A DNA stretch of 12,738 bases from Candidatus Magasanikiibacteriota bacterium (GTDB lineage: Bacteria; Patescibacteriota; Patescibacteriia; Magasanikbacterales; UBA922). The position numbers were made by a program, and so were the translations under genes. Location of the stretch: positions 1 through 12,738 of the forward strand of contig JAAZJX010000057.1 in NCBI GenBank assembly GCA_012800155.1. Reading direction: 5' to 3'. Below are positions 7,115-12,674 of the stretch, piece by piece (positions within the stretch are counted from its first letter, which is position 1; each line of letters starts with the position of its first letter). The notes beneath the pieces were generated by a model that made no database searches, was not told the origin of the DNA, and saw only the letters and a list, made by a program, of their open reading frames with translations.

Positions 7115-7143
7115 TTGCTGAATAACTATAAATATGCTACAAT
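7115..7143 (+). promoter_or_regulatory. gyrB promoter with extended -10
   Basis: -35 TTGCTG (7115-7120), a 17-nt spacer, and -10 TACAAT (7138-7143) preceded by TGC, i.e. a TGn extended -10. Transcription would start near 7150, giving a leader of about 50 nt before gyrB. The promoter shares a 148-bp region with the divergent minus-strand operon. Confidence 0.75.
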
Positions 7144-7198
7144 AGCATCATCATTTTTACTAAAATCTATTATCCAATAATTAAAAGTTAAACAAAAT

Positions 7199-9358
7199 AT
7201 GCCTATCAAAAGAGTTTTAAAAGGAAGAATTGAAAAATCAATAACTAAAAAAACTGTTGTCAAATCTATTCCTAAAAAAGAAATTTCCAAACCTGAAATT
7301 AAAGAAAAGAAAAATACTTCCAAAACTATAAAAAAGGATAATTATAGTGCCAAAAATATTACTGTTTTAGAAGGTCTTGATGCTGTCCGAAAGCGTCCTG
7401 GAATGTATATTGGTTCTACTGGCGAAGCTGGTCTTCATCATTTAATTTGGGAAGTAGTAGACAATGCTATTGACGAAGCTATGGGTGGTTATTGTAATAA
7501 TATAGATATTACACTCATGAAAAATCATTGGATTTCAGTTACAGATAATGGTCGTGGTATTCCCGTTGATATTCACCCTACTAAAAAAATCAGTGCCTTA
7601 GAATTAGTTTTAACTCAACTTCATGCAGGAGGAAAATTTGGTGATAGTGGTTATAAAGTTTCTGGTGGTCTTCATGGTGTGGGAGTATCTGTAGTCAATG
7701 CTTTGTCTACTAATTTAAAAGCTATCATTCATCGTGATGGAAAAATTTGGGAACAAGAATATAAACTTGGTAAACCAATCAAAAAAATTAAAGCTACCGG
7801 TACTTCCAAAAAAACTGGTACTACTATTATGTTCACCCCTGATCCAACAATTTTTGAAACTTTAGATTTTCAATGGGGAACAATTATAAGTCATTTACGA
7901 CAACAAGCTTATTTAACCAAAGGAATCAATATAAATATTATTGATGAAAGAAGTGAAGAAGAAAAAATTAAAGATCCCACTTCTTTACCATTTCCTATTA
8001 ATAAATATCGCCTTTATTTTGAAGGTGGTATTGCCAGTTATGTTAAACATATCAACAAAAATAAAGAAATTAAACATGAAAATATTTTTTACATTGAAAA
8101 AAATATAGATAATATAAATGTAGAAATTGCTCTTCAATATACTGATGATTATTCTGAGTCTCTTCGCGCTTTTGCTAATAATATTATCAATCCTGAAGGT
8201 GGTATGCATGTAGCTGGTTTTCGTTCTGCTCTTACTAGAACTTTAAATACTTATGCTAGAAATAAAGGAATTTTAAAAGAAAAAGATGCTAATCTTTCTG
8301 GTGAAGATGTTCGTGAAGGTTTAACTGCAATTATTTCTGTAAAAATTCCTGATCCTCAATTTGAAGGTCAAACCAAAGCTAAATTAGGAAATCCAGAAAT
8401 AAAACCAGCAGTAGAAAATATTTTCTCAGATGCTTTTATGATTTTCTTAGAAGAGCATCCCAAAGACGCTGAAGGAATTTTAGGAAAATGTATTCTTGCC
8501 GCTAAAGCTAGAAATGCAGCTCGTCTTGCTCGTGAAACAGTTTTACGAAAAGGTGCTTTGGAAGGTTTTACTTTACCGGGAAAATTATCTGATTGTTCCA
8601 GTCGAGATGCTAGTATTTCTGAACTCTATATTGTAGAAGGAGATTCTGCTGGCGGTTCTGCTAAACAAGGTCGTGATCGTAATACTCAAGCAATTCTTCC
8701 TTTGCGTGGTAAAGTATTAAATGTAGAAAGAGCTCGTATTGACAAAATTCTTACTAATAATGAATTAAAATCTTTAATTATCGCTTTAGGAACAAATATT
8801 GGAGAACAATTTGATATTGAAAAACTACGCTACCATAAAATTGTTATCATGACTGATGCGGATGTTGATGGAGCTCATATTCGCACTCTTTTATTAACTT
8901 TCTTTTTCCGTTATTTTCCAGATTTAATTACTCAAGGACATATTTATATTGCTCAACCACCACTATTTAGTGTCAAAAAAGGTAAAGATATACAATGGAT
9001 ATACAATGAAGAAGCTTTAGAAGAATACAAAAAAGCCAATGGTATTAGTGATGCTGATATAGAAATTGTTGAAGAAGAAACTGATGAAGAAATTAATTTA
9101 GATGAAACTAGTAAAAAAACTAAAACTGCCACTTCCAATAAATTAAATATTCAACGCTATAAAGGTTTGGGAGAAATGAATCCAGAACAACTTTGGGAAA
9201 CTACCATGAATCCTGCTAATCGTGTAATGAAACAAGTTACGATTGAAGATGCCGAAGCGGCTGATGAAATATTTGATATTCTTATGGGTAGTGAAGTTGC
9301 TCCACGCAAAAAATTCATTCAAACTCATGCTAAATCAGTTAAAAATTTAGATATTTAA
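7199..9358 (+). CDS. gyrB: DNA gyrase subunit B
   Basis: The ATPase and TOPRIM subunit of the type II topoisomerase that adds negative supercoils together with GyrA. 719 residues. The GHKL ATPase domain (about 52-260) has WEVVDNAIDEAMGG with catalytic E85 and Mg-binding N89, DNGRGIPVDIHP, and the lid GGLHGVGVSVVNALS. A transducer domain (about 280-440) follows. The TOPRIM domain has EGDSAGGSAKQGRDR (E480), PLRGKVLNVE, and MTDADVDGAHIR with D553 and D555. The C-terminal block is RYKGLGEMNPEQLWETTMNP (from R653). Two oddities: a Lys-rich N-terminal extension of about 50 residues ahead of the usual start, and an acidic then Lys/Thr-rich insert (about 614-650). No other Met occurs before residue 68, so the ATG at 7199 is the only plausible one. 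Gyrase is favoured over ParE, but without a partner gene this is not absolute. Confidence 0.95.
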   Translation: MPIKRVLKGRIEKSITKKTVVKSIPKKEISKPEIKEKKNTSKTIKKDNYSAKNITVLEGLDAVRKRPGMYIGSTGEAGLHHLIWEVVDNAIDEAMGGYCNNIDITLMKNHWISVTDNGRGIPVDIHPTKKISALELVLTQLHAGGKFGDSGYKVSGGLHGVGVSVVNALSTNLKAIIHRDGKIWEQEYKLGKPIKKIKATGTSKKTGTTIMFTPDPTIFETLDFQWGTIISHLRQQAYLTKGININIIDERSEEEKIKDPTSLPFPINKYRLYFEGGIASYVKHINKNKEIKHENIFYIEKNIDNINVEIALQYTDDYSESLRAFANNIINPEGGMHVAGFRSALTRTLNTYARNKGILKEKDANLSGEDVREGLTAIISVKIPDPQFEGQTKAKLGNPEIKPAVENIFSDAFMIFLEEHPKDAEGILGKCILAAKARNAARLARETVLRKGALEGFTLPGKLSDCSSRDASISELYIVEGDSAGGSAKQGRDRNTQAILPLRGKVLNVERARIDKILTNNELKSLIIALGTNIGEQFDIEKLRYHKIVIMTDADVDGAHIRTLLLTFFFRYFPDLITQGHIYIAQPPLFSVKKGKDIQWIYNEEALEEYKKANGISDADIEIVEEETDEEINLDETSKKTKTATSNKLNIQRYKGLGEMNPEQLWETTMNPANRVMKQVTIEDAEAADEIFDILMGSEVAPRKKFIQTHAKSVKNLDI

Positions 9359-9377
9359 AAACCAAATACAAAATTCA

Positions 9378-9408
9378 AAAAATCATCCTCAATATTAGGA
9401 TGATTTTT
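9378..9408 (+). terminator. gyrB terminator
   Basis: A perfect 12-bp stem: AAAAATCATCCT (9378-9389) with AGGATGATTTTT (9397-9408) around a 7-nt loop, ending in a T-run. It comes 20 nt after the gyrB stop. Confidence 0.92.
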
Positions 9409-9466
9409 GTTAAAAATAACTAATAATATTTAAAAACAACTATTTTTTATCCACTTTAAACAAAAC

Positions 9467-9495
9467 TTGACAGAATATTAAATTTATTATATGAT
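9467..9495 (+). promoter_or_regulatory. Promoter of the secE-nusG-rplK operon
   Basis: A perfect -35 TTGACA (9467-9472), a 17-nt spacer and -10 TATGAT (9490-9495; five of six). The predicted start is near 9502, leaving a leader of about 100 nt before secE. It is one of the two best promoters in the window, as expected for a translation and transcription operon. Confidence 0.88.
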
Positions 9496-9508
9496 GTATT
9501 TAAGAAAT

Positions 9509-9544
9509 CAGCCGAAAGGCTGTTTTAAAAAACTTTTTTTTAAA
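9509..9544 (+). promoter_or_regulatory. Leader hairpins of the secE operon (possible attenuator)
   Basis: Right after the predicted transcription start comes CAGCC-GAAA-GGCTG (9509-9522), a 5-bp stem capped by a GNRA tetraloop and followed by TTTT. Next, TTTAAAAAA (9524-9532) can pair with TTTTTTAAA (9536-9544). A short GC stem followed by T-runs could give partial termination or stabilise the 5' end. The stem is short, so its role is uncertain. No tRNA is visible between gyrB and secE. Confidence 0.45.
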
Positions 9545-9603
9545 CTAGAAAATATAGAAGCGATTATAATAACCGCGATCTATAACTATAGTCCCTAATT
9601 AAT

Positions 9604-9792
9604 ATGAAGAAACTTATTGAATATTTCAAAGGCTCAATTACAGAAATTAAAAAAGTTGTCTGGCCAAATAAGAAACAAACTATTACTTATACTATAATTG
9701 TTATTGGAATGAGTATTGGTGTTGCTGCCTTTCTTGGTATTTTAGATTATTTTTTTAATATTGGATTGGGAATTTTATTAAAAATAAAATAA
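9604..9792 (+). CDS. secE: Preprotein translocase subunit SecE
   Basis: A 62-residue single-span subunit that clamps SecY in the SecYEG translocon. The amphipathic N-terminal part carries the conserved E-I-K-K-V-V-W-P block (residues 14-21) and the following NKKQT. A hydrophobic segment (about 27-58) forms the membrane helix. Length and motif match the minimal single-helix SecE of most bacteria, not the three-helix E. coli form. It is first in the operon with nusG 53 nt downstream, the classical order. ATG with no SD. Confidence 0.95.
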   Translation: MKKLIEYFKGSITEIKKVVWPNKKQTITYTIIVIGMSIGVAAFLGILDYFFNIGLGILLKIK

Positions 9793-9845
9793 CTGGAAAT
9801 TTTAAAATCTAGTTTAGATTATTAAATCTCCTTATATTTACAAAT

Positions 9846-10391
9846 ATGGCCAAACAGACTCTCAACCTCGGACGTCGTTGGTATGTACTTCATACTTATA
9901 GTGGTTACGAGGAAAATGTAAAACATAATTTGGAACAGCGTATTGAATCTTTTGATATGCAAGATAAAATTTTCAATGTCATGGTTCCCAAAGAAAAGAA
10001 AATTAAAATTAAAAATGGTAAGCGTCAAACTGTTGAAGAAAAAATCTTTCCTGGATATGTATTAGTAGAAATGATTGTAACTGATGATTCTTGGTATGTA
10101 GTTCGTAATACTCCAAATGTAACTGGTTTTATTGGTTCTGGGACTACTCCAACACCAATTGATGCTAAAGAAATGGAAGCTCTAGTCAAAAGAACAACTG
10201 CTGAAGAACCAATTCATATGATTGATTTTGTTGTCAATGATAATGTCAAAATTGTTGATGGTCCTTTTAAAAATTTTGATGGAAAAGTTAGTAATGTTGA
10301 TGCTGCTCGTGGTAAATTAAAAGTATTAGTATCAATGTTTGGTCGTGAAACTCCAGTAGAATTAGATGCTTTACAAGTTAAAAAAATCTAA
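9846..10391 (+). CDS. nusG: Transcription termination/antitermination factor NusG
   Basis: A 181-residue elongation factor. The NGN domain that binds the RNA polymerase clamp spans about 8-115, with RRWYVLHTYSGYEENVKHNL, FPGYVLVEM, and WYVVRNTPNVTGFIG. The C-terminal KOW domain (about 125-181), which contacts Rho or S10, has VKIVDGPFKNFDGKV and ends at VELDALQVKKI. Length is standard. It sits between secE and rplK as in many bacteria. No SD; the ATG fits the usual start a few residues before RRWYVLH. Confidence 0.97.
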   Translation: MAKQTLNLGRRWYVLHTYSGYEENVKHNLEQRIESFDMQDKIFNVMVPKEKKIKIKNGKRQTVEEKIFPGYVLVEMIVTDDSWYVVRNTPNVTGFIGSGTTPTPIDAKEMEALVKRTTAEEPIHMIDFVVNDNVKIVDGPFKNFDGKVSNVDAARGKLKVLVSMFGRETPVELDALQVKKI

Positions 10392-10400
10392 TAATTTATT

Positions 10401-10438
10401 AAAATTGTTTGCTTATAAAAGCGCTTCTAAACAATTTT
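10401..10438 (+). promoter_or_regulatory. Intercistronic hairpin between nusG and rplK
   Basis: Perfect 10-bp arms AAAATTGTTT (10401-10410) and AAACAATTTT (10429-10438) enclose 18 nt that hold a small GCTT/AAGC hairpin (10411-10422). No T-run follows, so it is not a normal terminator. It is more likely an RNA-processing site, an mRNA-stability element or a translational operator ahead of rplK. Confidence 0.5.
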
Positions 10439-10470
10439 ATTTAAAATTTAAAATTATAAATTTTAAGTAT

Positions 10471-10896
10471 ATGGCAAAAAAAATAATTACTCAAATAAAA
10501 TTACAAATTCAAGGTGGTGCTGCCAATCCAGCCCCTCCAGTCGGACCAGCTCTTGGTCAACATGGTTTGAATATTCAAGACTTTTGTTCTCAATTTAATG
10601 CTAAAACTGCTGATAAAAAAGGTGAAGTTGTTCCAGTAGTGATTGATGTTTATGAAGATCGCACTTTTAGTTTCATTACCAAAGTTGCTCCAGCTTCTGA
10701 ATTAATCAAAAAAGCCGCTGGTATTGAAAAAGGTGCCAAAAATATTTTAAAAGACAAAGTCGGTAAAATCACCAAAATTCAATTAAAAGAAATTGCTGAA
10801 AAGAAAATGGAAGATCTAAATGCTAATGACATTGAAGCAGCTATGAAAATTATTGCTGGTACTGCTGAACAAATGGGCGTAGAAATTACTGACTAA
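10471..10896 (+). CDS. rplK: 50S ribosomal protein L11 (uL11)
   Basis: A 141-residue protein of the GTPase-associated centre; it binds 23S rRNA and the L10-L12 stalk base and contacts elongation factors. The N-terminal domain has LQIQGGAANPAPPVGPALGQ followed by HGLNIQDFC; the C-terminal rRNA-binding domain has VAPASELIKKAAGIEKGAKN, GKITKIQLKEIAEKKMEDLN and IEAAMKIIAGTAEQMGVEI. The frame stays open upstream into nusG, but MAKK at 10471 gives the normal family length, so the earlier methionine at 10366 is rejected. It is last in the operon: a terminator follows 34 nt after the stop, and rplA, its usual partner, is not here. Confidence 0.97.
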   Translation: MAKKIITQIKLQIQGGAANPAPPVGPALGQHGLNIQDFCSQFNAKTADKKGEVVPVVIDVYEDRTFSFITKVAPASELIKKAAGIEKGAKNILKDKVGKITKIQLKEIAEKKMEDLNANDIEAAMKIIAGTAEQMGVEITD

Positions 10897-10930
10897 ATAA
10901 TTTGAAATTTTTAATTCCAAATTTATAATC

Positions 10931-10961
10931 AAAATCACCAATTAAATATTGGTGATTTTTT
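10931..10961 (+). terminator. Terminator of the secE-nusG-rplK operon
   Basis: A perfect 12-bp stem: AAAATCACCAAT (10931-10942) with ATTGGTGATTTT (10948-10959), loop TAAAT, followed by a T-rich tract to about 10978. Confidence 0.92.
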
Positions 10962-11011
10962 ATTCTTTTTTTACTTTTTATTATTATTGTTCACTCCATA
11001 TCATTCCCTCT

Positions 11012-11264
11012 GCCTGTCTTTTTATTATTCCCCACTTGCCTGTCTCGTCAAAATGACGGAAAGGGGTAGGTTCATCTCGCCGTAGCTTCAGCGAAGGCGA
11101 AACCTGTCTCGACGTAGCTTCAGCGAAGGCGAAAGAAATTATTCCCCCCTTGAGGGGGGTTGGGGGGTGTTGGTTGGTATTATAAGTTAATTGTTTATAA
11201 ATTCTTGTTTTGAATAAATTCCCACCGTAGTTTATCCTCGCGTAGGTGGGGACAGGAATGACAA
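11012..11264. repeat. GC-rich repeat cluster left of the isolated gene
   Basis: In order: GCCTGTCTTTTTATTATTCC then CTTGCCTGTCTCG (paired with 12172-12206); two identical 22-mers beginning CGTAGCTTCAGCG at 11081-11102 and 11113-11134; a hairpin CCCCCC-TTGA-GGGGGG (11144-11159) running into TTGGGGGGTGTTGG; then an AT-rich core and a diverged GTTTATCCTCGCGTAGG unit (11207-11264) like that at 2607-2664. Frames open through here translate only repeats; I see no gene from 10962 to 11380. Confidence 0.8.
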
Positions 11265-11380
11265 GAAAAAAGTAAACAAGGACAAGAATGATAAGAGAAG
11301 ATAATAATTCTCCCCTCAAAGAGAGAATTTTATTTATTTTTATAATTTTATTATTTATTAAACTATTAAAAATGAAAGGA

Positions 11381-11421
11381 CCCCACACATTACTTGCTTT
11401 TTCAAGCTTTCATGTGTGGGG
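11381..11421 (-). terminator. GC-rich terminator hairpin of the isolated gene
   Basis: Perfect 10-bp arms CCCCACACAT (11381-11390) and ATGTGTGGGG (11412-11421), with an inner CTTG/CAAG stem. On the minus strand it starts 46 nt after the 11468 stop and is followed by TCCTTTCATTTTT, so it works as a terminator in that direction. The GC content is far above that of the other terminators here. Confidence 0.75.
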
Positions 11422-11426
11422 CAATA

Positions 11427-11450
11427 AAGGAGGGTTAATGGAGGAAGGAG
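11427..11450 (-). promoter_or_regulatory. Two anti-SD hexamers in the 3' UTR of the isolated gene
   Basis: On the minus strand the segment between the stop (11468) and the terminator hairpin is pyrimidine-rich and contains CTCCTT twice (complements of 11445-11450 and 11427-11432). Each is the exact complement of the gene's own SD, AAGGAG (11853-11848). A 5'-3' UTR interaction is possible; chance in a pyrimidine tract is the alternative. Confidence 0.35.
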
Positions 11451-11467
11451 TGAAGAGGCTGTTATGC

Positions 11468-11839
11468 TCAAGAAATTTTATAAATTCCTAGATGGTTTTT
11501 CAACCAATACCTATTCTTAATAGGCACCCAAATTAAACACCACTCTTCTCCGTTGTGAAACATATGTGCAATTTCTTCACAACTTGGGTGCTCTTTCCAT
11601 CCAGGAAAACTAAAAGAGGATCCTTCAAAGATCTTAGGAATTTCTTTACGATTTTCCCAAAATCTCTCTCCGATCTCTGATCCTAAATCCATTCCTCTTT
11701 GAGTTGCTCTTTCACGCATCATATACCCAAATATATGATTTTCACCTGGATTTAAGAAAGAACCAACTCCGTACTTTTCACCTCCAATACTAATACTTTT
11801 TGGAAAGTGATCAGCTACTTCTACCTTTATGCTATCCAT
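11468..11839 (-). CDS. Unrecognised 123-aa protein in its own transcription unit
   Basis: A soluble 123-residue protein, rich in Gly, Glu and Trp (five Trp), with no signal peptide or membrane segment. The N-terminal half has IGGEKYGVGSFLNPGENHIF then MMRERATQRGMDLGSEIGE; the C-terminal half has FSFPGWKEHPSCEEIAHMFH and a strand-like end with EEWCLIWVPIKNRYWLKNH. I recognise no family and no catalytic motif; the two Cys do not form a zinc site. It stands alone, with a consensus promoter, a leader of about 200 nt, an AAGGAG SD 8 nt before the ATG, and a GC-rich terminator. The neighbours lack SDs and prefer A/T-ending codons, whereas this gene freely uses GAG, AAG, AGG, GGG and TCC. GC-rich repeat clusters flank it on both sides. 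Transfer or membership of a lineage-specific, separately regulated family is plausible. It ends in TGA. Confidence 0.85.
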   Translation of the reverse strand: MDSIKVEVADHFPKSISIGGEKYGVGSFLNPGENHIFGYMMRERATQRGMDLGSEIGERFWENRKEIPKIFEGSSFSFPGWKEHPSCEEIAHMFHNGEEWCLIWVPIKNRYWLKNHLGIYKIS

Positions 11840-11847
11840 AGAACCTT

Positions 11848-11853
11848 CTCCTT
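11848..11853 (-). promoter_or_regulatory. Strong Shine-Dalgarno AAGGAG
   Basis: AAGGAG followed by AAGG lies 8 nt upstream of the ATG at 11839. It fixes that start codon. It is the only optimal SD-to-start spacing seen for any gene in this window. Confidence 0.85.
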
Positions 11854-11928
11854 AGTATCTACTGTTAAAAAGTTTTATACTTAGAACCATTACTAAATGT
11901 AAAACATAAATAACAGACTGATACTTAT

Positions 11929-11970
11929 AAATTGACCAAAGGTTATCTTTGGTCTTCTTTTGATCAATTT
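11929..11970 (-). promoter_or_regulatory. Competing hairpins in the leader of the isolated gene
   Basis: On the minus strand GACCAAAG (11954-11947) pairs perfectly with CTTTGGTC (11941-11934) around a 5-nt loop. Alternatively AAATTGATCA (11970-11961) pairs with TGGTCAATTT (11938-11929), ten pairs with one wobble. The two share 11934-11938 and so exclude each other, the layout of a regulatory switch. No T-run follows, so any control would more likely be of translation or stability. It matches no riboswitch class that I recognise. Confidence 0.45.
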
Positions 11971-12042
11971 TTTTAAGTAAATTAACCTAAAGAAAACCAA
12001 GATAAACCTATTTTTTATTAAAGAACAATATTTTAATAAATT

Positions 12043-12070
12043 ATTATAACAAAAAATAATTTTCTGTCAA
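12043..12070 (-). promoter_or_regulatory. Consensus promoter of the isolated gene
   Basis: Minus strand: perfect -35 TTGACA (12070-12065), a 16-nt spacer, perfect -10 TATAAT (12048-12043) preceded by TGT (extended -10). The predicted start is near 12036, so the leader to the ATG at 11839 is about 197 nt. This is the strongest promoter in the window. The rest of 11854-12160 is AT-rich with no gene. Confidence 0.88.
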
Positions 12071-12171
12071 CTCTTTATTCCACAAGTAAATTTTTATACT
12101 ATTATTAAACCAACACTCTTCTTTATTTCACCTTTTACCCTTTTAGCAAAAATAAAATTTTATTCTTCCTT

Positions 12172-12255
12172 GCCTGTCTTTTTACTATTCCCCCCTTGCC
12201 TGTCTCGCTAAAGGCGAAAAAGACTATTCCCCCCTTGCCTGTCTCGCTAAAGGCG
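12172..12255 (+). repeat. Tandem GC-rich repeats right of the isolated gene
   Basis: GCCTGTCTTTTTACTATTCC then CCTTGCCTGTCTCG (12172-12206) parallels 11013-11046 on the other side of the gene. A 33-bp unit beginning ACTATTCCCCCCTTGCC is identical at 12184-12216 and 12223-12255 (period 39). Confidence 0.85.
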
Positions 12256-12313
12256 GAAGAGGGGCTGGGGGGTGTTGGTCGGTATAATAATTTCATTGTT
12301 TATAGATTCCCGC
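12226..12313 (+). repeat. 88-bp direct repeat, copy A
   Basis: Runs from ATTCCCCCCTTGCCTG through GGGGGGTGTTGGTCGG and an AT-rich core to GATTCCCGC. It matches 12402-12489 at 85 of 88 positions; the last 47 bp are identical. A diverged third copy of its right part starts near 11155. Confidence 0.9.
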
Positions 12314-12361
12314 CTTGCACCTTCGCTAAAGCTTCAGCGACACATAGTCGCGGGAATGACA
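12305..12361 (-). repeat. Inverted relative of the 2192-2247 repeat
   Basis: The reverse complement (TGTCATTCCCGCG ... TGTCGCTGAAGCTTTAGCG ... GCGGGAATC) matches the central part of the long direct repeats at 2153-2279 and 2422-2549 with about three differences. The family therefore occurs in both orientations in the window. Confidence 0.85.
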
Positions 12362-12401
12362 AGAAAAGGTAGGTGGGGACGGGAATGACAAAAAAATAAT
12401 A

Positions 12402-12489
12402 ATTCCCCCCTTGCCTGTCTCGCTGAAGGCGGAAGGGGGGTTGGGGGGTGTTGGTCGGTATAATAATTTCATTGTTTATAGATTCCCGC
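12402..12489 (+). repeat. 88-bp direct repeat, copy B
   Basis: Second copy of 12226-12313, with three substitutions. Its right end enters the ATTCCC-N8-GGGAAT palindrome at 12482-12501. Confidence 0.9.
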
Positions 12490-12501
12490 TTTCGCGGGAA
12501 T
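12482..12501. repeat. ATTCCC-N8-GGGAAT palindrome (dRS3-like), second copy
   Basis: Arms ATTCCC and GGGAAT surround GCTTTCGC; the inner bases also pair (GC...GC), so the hairpin extends inward. The layout is the same as at 2333-2352. Confidence 0.8.
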
Positions 12502-12514
12502 GACAAGAGAAAAT

Positions 12515-12571
12515 AGGCGGGAATCTATTCAAAACAAAAGAATATTATTTAATACCAAACTGTCAACACCC
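12515..12571 (+). repeat. 57-bp interspersed repeat, copy 2
   Basis: Matches 2343-2399 at 54 of 57 positions, same orientation, about 10 kb apart. It borders the promoter of the last gene; the cluster ends here. Confidence 0.88.
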
Positions 12572-12597
12572 TTCTTTATTTTTCTTTATAAAAAATT

Positions 12598-12625
12598 TTG
12601 CTTTTGTATTAAAAATTGCTATAAT
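12598..12625 (+). promoter_or_regulatory. Promoter of the last, partial gene
   Basis: A perfect TATAAT (12620-12625) preceded by TGC (extended -10), with a partial -35 TTGCTT (12598-12603) 16 nt upstream. The start codon follows at 12675. Confidence 0.65.
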
Positions 12626-12674
12626 CAAACTAACTTAATTTACAATTTATATTTTAAAATTAAAAATTTTCACT

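Noticed and set aside
7985..8209. Antisense frames inside gyrB, also near 8953-9138 and 9143-9328
   Set aside because: They are short, lack start signals and are fully contained in the conserved gyrB coding sequence.
9540..9603. tRNA gene upstream of secE (tRNA-Trp is common there)
   Set aside because: No cloverleaf, T-loop motif or CCA end can be found; only small AT-rich hairpins.
10984..11388. Open frame of about 134 codons on the minus strand
   Set aside because: It translates the GC-rich repeat cluster, gives low-complexity non-protein-like sequence and has no start signals.
11438..11491. 17-codon plus-strand frame (starting MEEGVKR) preceded by AAAGGAGGG
   Set aside because: The SD-like purines are the complement of the pyrimidine-rich 3' UTR of the minus gene; there is no good plus-strand promoter, the spacing is short, and the frame overlaps the minus gene's end.
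12300..12506. Open frame of 68 codons on the minus strand (begins MSFPRKRES)
   Set aside because: It is a translation of the repeat palindromes; frames of this kind are artefacts of the repeat family.
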